Below, piece by piece: positions 24,071 to 35,688 of a stretch of DNA of 64,000 bases. Each line of letters starts with the position of its first letter. Within the stretch, counting starts at the first letter, position 1. The stretch is taken from positions 1,116,001-1,180,000 of the forward strand of contig OY752153.1 in NCBI GenBank assembly GCA_963573315.1. Reading direction: 5' to 3'. Source of the DNA: Entomortierella parvispora. Its lineage: Eukaryota > Mortierellomycota > Mortierellomycetes > Mortierellales > Mortierellaceae. A program made the translations under genes and the position numbers. The notes beneath the pieces were generated by a model. It searched no databases. It worked only from the letters and a program-made list of their open reading frames with translations, and was not told the origin of the DNA.

Positions 24071-24946
24071 GGCGGACGATCCTACAAGAAACGATGCAGA
24101 GGAGGTGAGAACCAGGGATCTCTGGATAAGGGTGAGGAACGGTGAGAGAGGATCCTCATGATTTCATTGGCTTACAAGTTTCTCGATGTTCTCGGTAAAG
24201 AGGACGTTGTTGGCGACCCAGATCCTGGTTTCGTCTAAAAAGACAAAAAAGAGGCAGATATTAGAGGCGACGGAAAGAGATGCATCTGAATGTATCTAAC
24301 GATTCAGTTTTTCCATGAACATGGTCACGAACAAGGACGCGAACATGAACATGAAGACGATTCCATGCTCTGCATGCCCGCATGATGAGATGTAAACTTA
24401 CGAAATCGAGGGAGAAGTGTTTGGTTGCTGTGGAGGAGGGAGGAAAGAGGAAAGAGCGTAGGAGCAGTCAAGGGAGGCGAGTGGCGATGGATAAAAAAGA
24501 GAGCAAGCAGGCAGGCATGGCGAAGCACACACAAAGCATGGCAAAGTCAGAGGGGCAATGCAAAGAAGGTTGTGAGGCACAAAAGAAAAAAAGAGCTCCT
24601 GCTGCCCAGCACAAACCAAAAAAAAAAAAAAAAAAAAGCCACGCAGGGTGGAGCACATCCCCTGGGTGGCAAAGGAGAGAAAGAGGATGGAAGGAAGGAC
24701 AGAAAGAAGGACAGAAGGACAGAAGGACAGAAGGACAGAAGGACACCAGCAAGGACAGACAGACAGAGAGACAGCCGGGTTGCCACCAATTGACACTCCA
24801 CCTTGGTTTGGTGGCAACTCAAGAGGACGCGATTCGATGTCGAATCCCTGTCCACACACACATGCCCCCTGTGGCAGTGTTTTTTTTTTACTTTTCTCCT
24901 TCCTTTTCCTCGCCGCCCCACCCTCCTCTCCCATGCCCCGACAGGC
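24071..24946. other. Spacer between NLR and family gene, low complexity
   Basis: It contains the 5' region of the minus-strand NLR gene, an A19 run near 24618-24636 and an (ACAGAAGG)n array. Overlapping open frames here are repeat translations. Confidence 0.5.
24698..24745. repeat. (ACAGAAGG)n microsatellite
   Basis: About five units of an 8-bp repeat, slightly irregular at the start, merge into short ACAG units downstream (24751-24770). It lies between the NLR gene and the family pseudogene. Confidence 0.85.
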
Positions 24947-27900
24947 ATGACAAGCATGGCAAGCACGACAACCACAGCAACCCCTCTCTCACCCTCGACC
25001 ACGGGTCCTCCTCCCTTGCAATCCTTCCGATCCTCCAATCACGGTACCATAGTTGATATCGAGGCGCTGTGGGACCCAAAGCACAACTGCTACGTCGTCC
25101 TCTGGCGGTGGATTCAGTCTGCCTTCGAGAACCCGCGATATGTTCAGCGGGGAGCAAGACGAGTCTTCTTCATGGTTAACGACAACTTTGAAGAGTATGG
25201 TTTGTGTTTATCTCGTTGACTGGATGTATTCCCCGCCCGATTTTAGTCAAACCAGTACTAACGACTTGTAACCCTGCTATTCATCCACCCACTCTAGGAT
25301 CCTACCACAGAGAATCGCCTACCAGCCCGGAGTGGTGTTGGAAGTCGTGGAGCAAACAGAGTCCATGTCCACCCAGGTTTCAGCGCTGTCCATTAAAGAG
25401 CCGGCGCATGCGACACCATCACCGCCCCTTTCAAGGTCAGACGCCTTTGCGTTGACCTCTCCACCGGAATCTCCTGCACCCACTATCTCTGGCCCAGAGA
25501 CTGTGGTCGGAAGGCTCGTTCGTATCGCCACCTCCAAGAGACAACCTTCCACTTCCAATACCGTCGCCATCACCATCCTCAACTCTCATGAAAGCCAAAG
25601 TGCCAGACCGCTCACAGTCTTGGAAACATCCTCGCTGCAGTCCTCGGCTTGACTCTACGAATCTTTTATGCATTCGATGAAGACTGGGCAGCTGGAGCAG
25701 GCAGAGTCTTTGAAGGCCGAGTTCCGTAAGCACTTTGGCGTCCTGCAGTGCGAACTGGGAGAAAACAGAGGTCTGCAGGAGGAGATGAAACGGATGATGA
25801 CCACTATGATGGAGCTTCAGCGACAGGCCAACGAACGACTGATCTCGATTCAACGGGGGATTCGTGCCATCTTGACCCAGACATACGAGCTGCTCGAGTA
25901 TCCTACCCCACGGTTGTTCATCGTACTGCCCAAAGAGAGTTCTCGACTGGATATCCTGAACCCATTCACGGACAAGTTCAGGCTCTTTTTCTGTGTGAAT
26001 GTGGCGAACACACCAAATCAACAAGCAGCAAAATCCCTCATCACATCCATATGGCGAAGCACGAAGGGTATGATCTCGATCGACCGAACGAGTTTTTTCA
26101 AAAGTATGGCAACTACATTTTGGGAATGTTGAGGATGATCAAACACGGAGTAACAATCGCTGGGTACGTTGTTCCTCCATTCGCCCATCTCAAGTTGGCT
26201 GATGGACTGGACCGAGTGCAGAAAGGTCTTAGAGCATTGAAACCAACCTTGAGCCTCACGTAGACTCGGCAATCGCTTACCTTGAGAAGATTCAAGGAGC
26301 AGGAACAGACGCACCAGCTGGACAGGGCCAGCTCGAACAAGCAGAGGCACTAGAGGGTGCCGAACTACGACAGGTGGCCAATTTTCTTAAGAACAAAGAC
26401 GAGACGATGGTCCTCGGGAACCTATACAGAATTGCAACCAAGGAAGGCCATATCAAATGGGTCTGTCTAGATCACTACCGCGAGAACTACAATGAACAGG
26501 AACTTCAGGCGTTCACAGAGAACGTTCAACTCAATGGAGGCGAATACGACGAGACTACAGGCACAGTGATGGTCACACTCAAATCCGCCTCTTTGGCCAA
26601 AGAATTTTACGGACTTTCGGTTAAAGCACGGAACATCCAAGAGTTAACATTGACTTTGGACTGGGATTGGACCTATGGTGATATGAAGGGATTACGAGAC
26701 ACCCTCCAAGCTCTAAATGTGGCCAAGATCATCGTGGATTGCCAGAATCATACTGGACCGACGTCGGACAATCTCAACCGCGGGAAGCGGTATGATCCCC
26801 TGGCTCACATAATGATGAACACCAAGATTCAGAGTGCAGAGATTCTGAATGCAGATATTTTCTTTTCTCGGACGAGCACCTTGCCTAAGAAACCGACGCC
26901 CCTTCAAGAGGTGACGATTGAGTCAATGTTCAGTCCAAAGTCGCATGGCAAGAATCTTGAGATCTTGTTGGATCAGTCCCCCCAGTTGAGAATGCTTTCA
27001 TTGAAGTGCTCAAGCGAGGATTTCTACAAGACAATCGAGTTGGTGCGGACTAGTACGGCCTGTCATCACCAGTTCCACACGTTGGTGGTAAAGTCGAGGC
27101 ATTTCCATACCACTCTTGACTCGAATTCCCTCAGGACCTTCACTTTGTCGTCCAAATTATCGCTTTCGTACAAGTCAGATTTTCGAGCGACGGTCTTGGC
27201 CACTCTTGGACATCATCTGCGCATGTTTTGCATTGACGATGCCACAACGGAACAAGATTTTGAGCTCTTGCTTGCAGCGGCATCGATTGAAAAAGAGGGC
27301 GGATGTCAATTGAGGGTGCTTGAGTTTAATGCTGGTACCGGAGCGTTTTCGAGTCTTTCTCTCGGAAAGAACCCTCAGACGCATCTAAAGCGGCTTTTGC
27401 AGTTTCATCTCCCCGAAGAATGCGTTGTTCGTTTCATGGCCGATAGTCATGTTCGGTCCTGGTGTGACGCCATGTCCTGGTTTCCGTCTCAGTGTAGTTC
27501 AATGGAAGTGGGTATCTATGATAACGTGAACCTCGAGGCTCTCTGTACAGCAGTGGTGACCAACGCTCAGACTCGATCGACGGCACATGTCGGAGATCTC
27601 GGGGATGATGGACTCCTGGATCGATTGCGGTATTCTTGGCTTCAAAGACTACGTATTTTCGAGAAGGATTGGGCATGGGAACCGAAAAAGATGGAGATCT
27701 TGGCTAGGCTTGTCCGAGCAATCCCGGAATTAAAGGAGTTCAGGCTGACGGTCACCAGTGTGAACAAAACGTTTGATCCGGAGGAATTGATGAAGTCCTT
27801 CAACTACGCAAACCTCGAGCTTTTGCATTTCCATTTCAGGAGCTGGTCTTCGGCCCATGTTGATCAGTATCAAGCTGTTGTGGAGTCTATTCCCTTTGCA

Positions 27901-28083
27901 ATTGGAAGTACGCCCCTCAGGAAACTCATTCTTGGAAACAATGACTGGAATCCAAGTAGTGATGGTGAACACATCAATCATTATATAAAGGTCATGGCAG
28001 AGAAAGTTCCAGGCTGCATTGTCGATTTCCAACATCCTGGCAAAGCTGAAAATAAATTTACCCATCACAAGTACAAAAGGTGA
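24947..28083 (+). pseudogene. Large lineage-specific (Mortierella-type) family gene, broken
   Basis: Start ATG 24947; exon 1 ends at 25194 (GA|GTATGG) and exon 2 begins at 25298, joining NDNFEE to ILPQRIAYQPGVVLEVV. The frame then meets an in-frame TGA at 25650-25652 that interrupts LETSSLQSSA/LYESFMHSM. After it, coding continues through PRLFIVLP. A one-base loss near 25975 moves the frame to LCECGEHTK and HMAKHEGYDL. A second one-base loss near 26235 moves it to SIETNLEPHVDSAIAYLEKI and on to a 569-codon LRR-like tail ending at 28083. From memory, this N-terminal domain, KHEGY block and WVCLDHY block occur in a family expanded in Mortierellaceae; I know no function. One nonsense codon plus two frameshifts make it a probable pseudogene. 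It lies head-to-head with the NLR gene, 877 bp away. Confidence 0.6.
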
Positions 28084-28290
28084 AAGGTTTCTTTGGAAAT
28101 GCATCCGCGCGTGGGATTGGTTTTCTTTCATAGTTTTGACATCAACGTTAGAGGCAATTGGGAATTAAAGAATTTCATTTCCAAGGATGAGATCGAAAGG
28201 CGTAAGAAAAGGTAATGGGTCATTTTGTCCGAGTCAGATGAGTGATCAGCAAGGTGAATCTAAAATACGGACAAGAATACCAATGTCTTG
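28084..28290. other. Short convergent spacer
   Basis: This lies between the 3' ends of the broken family gene (plus) and the 3CxxC gene (minus). Nothing beyond probable 3' UTRs is seen. Confidence 0.5.
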
Positions 28291-29244
28291 CTACACTTTA
28301 GGTCCACTTTGTGAACATATCCCTTTTTTACAGGCATGGCATTTGTTTGACTTGTGCGGGCCTGTTGGGAGAAGGTCTGCGAGAGGCTTGACCGGCGAGT
28401 GGTGACCTGTCCAGCGATCCAAGACACTGACGACCTGTGTAGTATAATAGTCTTTGTGAACCTCAGGCTCGACAGTTGCGTCGCAGTGCAAGCACATTTG
28501 AGAGTGTAAGCGTGTACGATATCGGCGACCGTCCGACGACATCCAAATTTTGACAATGATTTTGTAGGAAGGCCACACGCGTGGACTGTCGTATTTTTGT
28601 TTGCGGCAGGTTTGAATGGGACATTTGAAATATCCAAAGACTTGTCGAGTTGTTGACCGGGGCGTCTCTTCCTGGATTTGCTGGTCATATCTGTAACGAC
28701 CTTTTGCCACTTCAGTAACTGATGAATGAAGAGCCTCGCCATCGATTTCAGGTCGAGCGTTGGACTCACGGATCTTGTGCGCCACGTGAGAGCTGATATT
28801 CACAGTGTATTCCTGCTGTCTCTTTGGTCGACTTGTTATCAAAATTCCTTGCCCATATCCTGGTGTTAACGGAGGAACGCTTCTCAGAGCGGAGCTCGCA
28901 AACGGTTGGGTAGGGTGAGTATTGGACAACAACAGAGGCGTCCGTTCTTGTGTTCGGTGAGTAGGTAGGTGTTCCTGAGGCCATTTACTACCCTTTTTCC
29001 ACTCTTGTTTGAGCCAAGGGGATATAACTCGCAGTATCCCAAGCAGGGCTAGTCCCACTGGAACGCCCAGGACCCACCAGAGCGAGACGCCATCAAGGTA
29101 CGCAATGCAATCGACAATAATGAGTAAGAATAGGACCCCCCATGTTGCCTCGGGATTAGAATAAGCTAATATTAGTGCTGCAAAGGCAACAACGCCAGCG
29201 ATCCACCATTCTGAGTCTGCTACGATCAAGTTGGCTATCCACAT
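28291..29244 (-). CDS. Membrane-anchored 3CxxC-type zinc-finger protein
   Basis: A single exon encodes 317 aa. The first ~75 residues contain three hydrophobic segments (WWIAGVVAFAALILAY, WGVLFLLIIVDCIAYL, WWVLGVPVGLALLGIL). A polar linker follows, then a C-terminal 3CxxC-type zinc domain: FGYFKCPIQTC, MCLHC, VVSVLDRWTG, TGPHKSNKCHACKKGIC. The spacing of three Cys pairs with the WTG and GPH blocks matches the 3CxxC/RTP family. In animals RTP proteins help traffic chemosensory receptors; roles in fungi are unknown. In the first pair the second Cys is displaced (CPIQTC instead of CxxC). A decayed copy with the same layout lies immediately upstream at 29.8-30.8 kb, and a divergent relative lies at 33.3 kb. 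Confidence 0.75.
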   Translation of the reverse strand: MWIANLIVADSEWWIAGVVAFAALILAYSNPEATWGVLFLLIIVDCIAYLDGVSLWWVLGVPVGLALLGILRVISPWLKQEWKKGSKWPQEHLPTHRTQERTPLLLSNTHPTQPFASSALRSVPPLTPGYGQGILITSRPKRQQEYTVNISSHVAHKIRESNARPEIDGEALHSSVTEVAKGRYRYDQQIQEETPRSTTRQVFGYFKCPIQTCRKQKYDSPRVWPSYKIIVKIWMSSDGRRYRTRLHSQMCLHCDATVEPEVHKDYYTTQVVSVLDRWTGHHSPVKPLADLLPTGPHKSNKCHACKKGICSQSGPKV

Positions 29245-29849
29245 GGGCGCAAAAGGAAGAGGGGAGAGAGGAATGACGGAGAGAAAGAGTTGCTGTGCGT
29301 AGAAAGAGAATCAAAACGTACCCTGGCTTTTTTTATCCCCAGCCCCCTTGAAATCTTTCTGTGCAACCTGATGTTCAAACATGTTATTTTTCATGCAAAC
29401 TTTATTTTCCGCTTCGCCATGGTAAAGCATGCTTCGGCTTTGTTTTCGAACCGAAATACTGTGGCGAAGCGACACGATAAAGACAGAAGGTGACAGGTCC
29501 ATCAGCACTTGGGAGGCGGACGACCCCGGTTCCCTGAGCGGTTATCTAGGCCTCGAAAGTAACCAATTGAGCTCATTTCACGTAGTCAATCGAAATGTTT
29601 GATGTTTGACGAAACAATGAACTTCATCCAGCACCAGTAGAGGACAAAACCGGGTACCCATTTCTGCTTCGATGAGAGGCAAAGTTGTCATTTAGTCAGG
29701 GAAGATACATCCAACTTTTAGAGGGGCAGGCGGGCGTTATTTCAACCTGGAAGATGGAAGGAAAATAGAAACTAAGAATGTCCAAAGAAAAAGAGGTCAA
29801 CGCTCTCAAGAAAAAGAAAAGTGAAACACGTTCATCGAGAAAAGAATCT
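29245..29849. other. Spacer between 3CxxC gene and its decayed copy
   Basis: Presumed promoter of the 28.3-kb 3CxxC gene plus A-rich sequence. Two short overlapping open frames (about 65 codons) show no recognisable content. Confidence 0.4.
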
Positions 29850-30761
29850 CTCACTACTCTGAAGACAAACCCCTTTCATACAGCCATGGCACTTGTCTGT
29901 TTTGTGCGGGCCGGTTTTGGGACGATGTTGTAATGGTTTGACCGTTGAGTGGTGACCTGTCTAGCGATCCAGTACCCTGACAACCTTTGTGACATAATCG
30001 TCGGTGTCGATATCAGGCTCGATGAATGTGTGGCAACGCGAGCACTGTTGATAATGGAGACAAGTTCGATATCATACCCAAATTTCTGCACAGATCCCTG
30101 AGGAGCTCCATGTTCGTGGCTGAGAATATCCGCCTCCGATGCAGTTGTGGCATTTAAAAACTCCAAAGACAGATCGAACTGCTGACCGAGTATCTTCCTT
30201 GATTTGAGAGTCTTACATGTATAGGCCATAAGTGACCTCTGCTAATGATCCGTGAAGAAAATAGCCGTTGATTTCCTTTTGAGAGGTTCGCTCTTGGAAT
30301 CGATGCAAACTCAAATCTACTGAAAATGAGTATATCGATGTGATGGCTCCAAAGGACCGCGGGTTAACAGCAGGACTAGGCAATGTGATGGATTCTGTGC
30401 GCAAAACCCTTGGTGCGGTGCTGTAATTGAGCGGCTGAGATACCCCCGTGCTCATAGCGTACTTGTTCATCTGGTCTATCGCATGCGGTTGGTATGGATA
30501 AGAAGGCAGCAGGTACGTCGAATTTCTATTGCTTGGCACATTGTGAACATGTGGGTGTTCGTGATAGAGGCTATTGTACGTGTCCTGGTTGCAGTAGCGA
30601 AAAATGCAAGAGACAATCTCAAGAGTAACAAGAATGATAACAGCCGGTGTGCCTAGAGCCTCACATAACGCGATCACTACTGCAAATACAGCATATATGA
30701 ATACTGCCAAAAATGCTATAATGACAAACGCTTCTATCTGGGCGAAAAGGATGAATGGCAT
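29850..30761 (-). pseudogene. Decayed copy of the membrane-anchored 3CxxC gene
   Basis: Same strand and order as the intact 28.3-kb gene. From ATG 30761 it reads a membrane segment (MPFILFAQIEAFVIIAFLAV and on), a Ser/Pro linker and SLAEVTYGLYM, then a stop. Beyond that, changing frames recover the 3CxxC blocks: VVRVLDR followed by TAG where the intact copy has Trp, then TGHHSTVKPL, and GPHKTDKCHGCMKGVC. The first Cys pair is scrambled. At least two stops and one frame change separate these pieces. It is an old tandem or segmental duplicate that has lost function. Confidence 0.7.
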
Positions 30762-31169
30762 GAGGAGTGGAGGAAAGAGATGCTCATTAAAAAAAAAAAG
30801 GTGCATTCATTGCAAATGCAACGTGAGATGTTCCTGGAGTCTTTTTTTTTGTATCACCTAGAATCCCTCTGTGTGACCATCGACCAAAAAAAAAGGAAGG
30901 TGATGAGATCCATCAGGGATCGGGAGTCGGACGGCACTTCGGGGATTTAAGAGTCTCCACCTTCCCAAAGGACCTTTGGTGTCCCTACACGGCGTTATTG
31001 AGGTGACCATCAGGCCATCAAGGCATCAAAGCGTCAGGTGCCTCTCAGGCGTCGCACACGCTGCAAAAATAAAAAACCTATGGCACGAGGCATCGCTTCG
31101 TCAATAATGTCTCCCTCCTTTGTCCTGTCCTCAGTCATCTTCTGATCCACCAACTGGAAATAAAACGCT
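30762..31169. other. Promoter region of the homeobox gene
   Basis: It holds short A and T runs and direct GCATCAAAGCGTCAGG-type stutters near 31017-31045. No gene is seen. Confidence 0.4.
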
Positions 31170-32911
31170 ATGGCCACAACGCGCAATCCGGTCTTGGTGA
31201 GTCAACAAATGACTACCGAGCGCCAATCTCAAGCCGAGTCGCGGGATTTCTTGACAGTCTCCGATGTCCTACTTCAAAACATGGTGTCTCAATACAACCT
31301 GAACGATCCGACCATAAGCGCAGGCATTGCAAGGATGGATCAAACTGAGTTGGTAGCAGAAAATGGCACTGGGCATCTACCTCTTGATCTCTTCCAGGGT
31401 CTTTACACATTCGATTCGCAACCGTTGGAGCTGCCATACTTGCAATGGCCATGGTGGCCGATGCAAGCAGTTGAAGAGATGGACGTCCTCCCTCCAGAGA
31501 CCATACCACAGGGAGTGCAGGGTGAGGAACCGTTCGTAACTCCCATCCTTCCTAGGAGTGGCAGGCCCAGTATGAACTGACCAGTGATTTTCTTGATCGG
31601 TGCATTTCATCGATAGGTGATTGCTCCTTGTCACTGAGAACTTATACCTCAGCAGTTGCATTACCATCGTCGGATCCCAGTTCCGGATCGTCCCTGTTTC
31701 TAGAACCGCAACATGAAGTGTATGCAAGTCTGGGTCAGAGGGGCGACAAGGCCCCTTCACCGTCTTCATCTCGTTCCATCACTCCAGGCTCTGTCGGAAA
31801 ACTCGAGGAATCAGACGAGCCTGATTCCAGTTCAAAACGCTGTTTATCTGATCGAGGTGCGATGCTTCCAAAGACTCATCAGAAGCGAAAACACCCTTGC
31901 AAGACTCCAAAAGGAAGCACTGGCCAGCAGGCCTCGAGCGACGGTGCTCCCCAACCCAACAGGTCACGTCGTGCCAAACGAGATGCGACCTTGGACAGCG
32001 ATCATGAAAGCAGCAACATTCATTGTCGCCCCACCACGTCTTGTGAGTCTGAAGACGAAGATGCTTCTGAGATGGAGAATACTCGTCGAAGACGACTGAC
32101 CCCAGAGGAGACTGAGTATCTGTTGCGGAAGTTCCACCAGATTGAAAAGCCATCCGCGAAGGAGCGTCTTCAATTCGCAGAGGATCTCAAGTTAACACCG
32201 AGGACAATTCAGATCTGGTTCCAGAACAGGAGGGCCAAGCTCAAGAAGGAAACACGACTGGTGCGCGAGATTTATTCAAAGGAGCTTTCAGAGAAGGGCG
32301 ACTCCTCGGCCGAGGAACCAGACTCTGGCCACGCCGCACAAGTTGGTGATGGACATCAAACTGCCACGGCATGGCTAGATCCTCCAATTCTTCCATCACA
32401 GACCGACGAGCGCCCTTCTCAGCTGTACTGCAGCGACTGGAATGAGATCCAGTCTAACGTAGGTATGGCACCATTCTATTCCTTCTCGACCATTCCCTCT
32501 TTCGAGACGATTTTGAGTCAACAGGCCCCAAAAGTTGCTGAATGGCTCAAGGTAATCGACAGCGACATCGGGATCGACCACTTTGACGTGGACAGTTCGC
32601 TCCTCACGTCTTCAGATGCCTGGCCTTTGCAGACCATCAGTACTGTTGAGCCCCGGTATGTTTTTGAAGACGATTTTCCTTTCTCAAGTTTATCACCCCT
32701 TATCTCATCCTCAAGGATGCCAAAAGAACAAGCGAGCAGATCGGGTGAGGTGCAGTCCATTCAGGAGCGGCAGGCATCATTCCAAGGCCATTCCAGAGGA
32801 CAACGCAATGGGTTTTCTGGCACTTCACTCGCGCGAACCAAGGACCCTGTTCCACGCCACCAGCGTGCCCTAACTCTTGTGGAGGTAGATCCAGATGAGC
32901 ACGAGTCTTGA
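31170..32911 (+). CDS. Homeodomain transcription factor
   Basis: Two exons, 31170-31521 and 31653-32911, give 536 aa. The donor is CAG|GTGAGG and the acceptor ACCTCAG, and the join keeps the frame (exon 1 is 352 nt, phase 1). Residues ~262-320 form a homeodomain: the N-terminal arm RRRRLTPEETEYL, then helix 3 with the invariant IWFQNRRAK core. A basic Ser-rich region precedes it and a long acidic Ser/Pro-rich tail follows, as expected of fungal regulators. It is a typical 60-residue homeodomain, not TALE. It sits between the 3CxxC genes; no regulatory link is shown. Targets are unknown. Confidence 0.88.
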
Positions 32912-33348
32912 TATTCCACAGTGTCCAATAAAAGAAATCACAAAGGGCCTCACAGTTGTTTTTGGGGGTTGTGCAGGATACTAGGGCTCTTTTGGGACCT
33001 TTCCCTCAGATCAAGCTTGATTTGACCATGCGACTGAAAAGACCCACCTGCACGCCCACCGCCCTAGATCTATTCTCATCGATCGGACCTCGATTTTTGA
33101 CTTCTCATTCTAGTTCTGGAGGTGGGGGTCTTCTTCCCAATCCTCTCCTAGGGGACGACCGTGGCCCACATTAGTAAACAAAAGAGTGCTGTCCACAACC
33201 ACCAATTTCAGCCCTCTGCCATGATGGGGATCGTATCAGTCTGCGCCAACAACGGTCATGTTGATCAGCGTGATTGTTGGGTGTGGTAACAAAAGAGGGA
33301 CCTCAAGGACTGAACTCTCCTCCTTTTGTTTCCTCTCTCAACTCTACC
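32912..33348. other. Spacer, no gene seen
   Basis: Probable 3' UTR of the homeobox gene (AATAAAAG at 32926) and promoter of the next 3CxxC gene. Nothing else is recognised. Confidence 0.4.
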
Positions 33349-34383
33349 ATGATCTCCCTTGCTCTTAGGAACGCCTGTCGTCTTCGCTTAGACGACAATG
33401 CCCTCACAAAACCATTCGTATCACTCTCTCAATGGTCAAGATGGACGGCCCACCAGAACGCAGGCTCTCTTTCTCCAAACCCACCTGCACGTCAATCTGC
33501 GGACACTTTCTCAAGTGCCCGCCCTCTGCCAAAGGACCTACAAGAGTTTGCCGAAAAACTATTCGGGATGGACCGCTGTTCATTAAATAGGATGGACTTG
33601 ACACCCTTGAGTCGATCAGCCCGTGCCTTGGTCCATAGTGAACGATGCCGACGTAAAGCAGAGGGGGGACCGAGCCCATCGTCGTCTTTCTCCGCCAGAG
33701 TTGATTCTTTGAAGCCGACAGACTCAGGAACGCTTGATAAGCTTATCTCAAGCAGTCTAAGCTCTTCCTCGAAATCAAGCCCCCCTAACCAATGCGACAA
33801 AGGCGACAAAGTCAACACGGGAAGCAAGAGCACCACAGACGACGGGACCGCTCCACCTACCAAGGTCAAGAAAAGCTCTGCAAAAGGCAAGGTGGTCGAC
33901 GGACATGGCCTCCACAATGAACTAGCCAAAGTCGCCTCAACCTTTGGGTACAAGCTCGTGTACGATCCCAGTCTTCAGGAATCGCAATCGTCCGTTGAAC
34001 ACCGTGACCGAAACATGAGTGCCCTTTTCACTTGCAACAATGGCTGCCAAGATCCCCTCCGACCTCACCTTCCCCGAACTTGGACGTCCTCTGTCGTCTT
34101 TACAGAGTTTTGGTTCTCATCCGGGTTCGAGGGGTTGTCACACCCTGTGCGATACCGGTCTTCGAGCCATCCGCAGAGATGTTCCAAATGCAGCCATTTT
34201 GTGGAGCCTGAACTTTTCATGGAAAAATACGTTGCAGTCGCAATGAATTGCATTAACCGTTGGATTCATAAGGAGACGGATGAGATTCTGGACCCGGCGC
34301 CTTGGAGACATCACAAGAAACGATGCCACGCATGCCTGCAGGGAAAATGCCGGGCTTCTGCGGAAAGACCCTGGCTGAGATAG
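33349..34383 (+). CDS. Divergent 3CxxC-type zinc-finger protein
   Basis: A single exon encodes 344 aa. I use ATG 33349 rather than upstream TTG codons because it follows CTCTACC and gives a sensible start. The first ~225 residues are Ser/Pro/Lys-rich without structure and contain no membrane helix. The C-terminal ~110 residues carry the 3CxxC pattern: FTCNNGC, then RTW, RCSKCSHFVEPE, CINRWIHKE, RCHACLQGKC. VEPE and the final CxxC-x4-C match the family and the copies at 28.3 and 29.9 kb, but the rest is very different, so this is an old paralogue. It may be soluble or nuclear rather than membrane-bound. Function is unknown. Confidence 0.65.
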   Translation: MISLALRNACRLRLDDNALTKPFVSLSQWSRWTAHQNAGSLSPNPPARQSADTFSSARPLPKDLQEFAEKLFGMDRCSLNRMDLTPLSRSARALVHSERCRRKAEGGPSPSSSFSARVDSLKPTDSGTLDKLISSSLSSSSKSSPPNQCDKGDKVNTGSKSTTDDGTAPPTKVKKSSAKGKVVDGHGLHNELAKVASTFGYKLVYDPSLQESQSSVEHRDRNMSALFTCNNGCQDPLRPHLPRTWTSSVVFTEFWFSSGFEGLSHPVRYRSSSHPQRCSKCSHFVEPELFMEKYVAVAMNCINRWIHKETDEILDPAPWRHHKKRCHACLQGKCRASAERPWLR

Positions 34384-35688
34384 AGAAGCAACGTGAGTTT
34401 GAAGGCAGAGGGAGCCAATAGTCTGTGCAACTGTTGTTGTCACCACTGAGGAAACAGGCGTTGATCAATTTTTCGCTGAGCTGTATGTCTGTCTCTATCC
34501 TCCTTTCTTGTCCTACAAACTTGATGGTTCTTTTCAATAAAAGAAAAAGTCTCCAGAGGCAATTCTTGTAAATGACTTCTTTCCATACTGATTGGTTGTT
34601 TGACGAAAGGTATGGGGGGTGTTAGCGTATCCTGAGGATGGGTTGGGAATAGCTGTGATCCTCTGTAGCATCCAATTCATAAGCAAGCCAATTCTCTTGC
34701 AACGCACTCTTTTTGAAGTCTGGAATGTAGGGGCTGCTTTTGATCTCACTATAGCCAGTCTCAAAGATCATTTCTCCTCTGTCATTCGCAATGCCCTGAC
34801 GAATATCTGGTCGCCTTTCTTGCTTTTATGCAGACTTTTGCTTTACAGTCGACATGAATAGAGTGTAGGGCCAGCGGGAGGAGGCAACCACCGCCTCCGG
34901 CAAGACAACACCGTGGTCACTGAGTTTGAGGATCTGTACGGACAAGCTGCTTAAGCTGCGATGAGGATGTGGGTGACAAAGGTGGTCGGGACTTGAACAA
35001 AAAGAGAAAGCCAGGTGAGTAAATATTCGATCCGATATCACGTATTAGCTAAGTGACAGAAAGAAAACTGCCCCTGCGAGTGAACGAGGTGCAGTATAGC
35101 ATGTCCATCAAAAATCGGTATATATCAAATCTGAACTGTGGGTGATACAAGAGTCCTCCATCACATCGAATGATTTTACCCGGTATTCTTATCTTGCCAA
35201 CACCTTGAAAAAGATGCGGACCAAACCACCCTGGTGCGCTTCTCTGTCGAAGGCATACTATCTGTCCCTCGTGAGGAGAGCATGGACGCTGGCCAGAACG
35301 CAAGCTGATTATTTCATTCTCTTTTTTTTGTGGCAAGTCGATGGTTCATGAGGAAGAGAGGGAGAGAGAGAGAGCTTTTTATTCTTCTAAAAAGATATGT
35401 TCGGTAGGTGAGGCGGGACGGAGGGTGAGGTTATTGTTTGCCGTCATCGAAGTTGTCATCGGTTTCGCTCTTGGGGTCTTGTTTGCTGGCTTTTGTCTTG
35501 GGGATCTGTTTATAGGCTTTCTGCTCTTGAGGACCCCGCCTGTTCGCTTGCTTGAAGTCCTATCCCTATTTATACTCTTGTCAAGAAGGGTGGAAGGGAA
35601 GGGGGGGTGGGCAGGCAGAGCGACTTACCATATCATAGACATTCATACATCAAGCAACAATCATACATCGGCATCGTGGCGAAATGAC
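34384..35688. other. Spacer, no gene seen with confidence
   Basis: A minus-strand stretch at about 35434-35555 reads KAYKQIPKTKASKQDPK and ends in a stop after an acidic tail. It could be a terminal exon of the unrecognised gene to its right, because a GTAAGT donor sits at 35633 on that strand, but no phase-consistent join was found. Confidence 0.3.
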
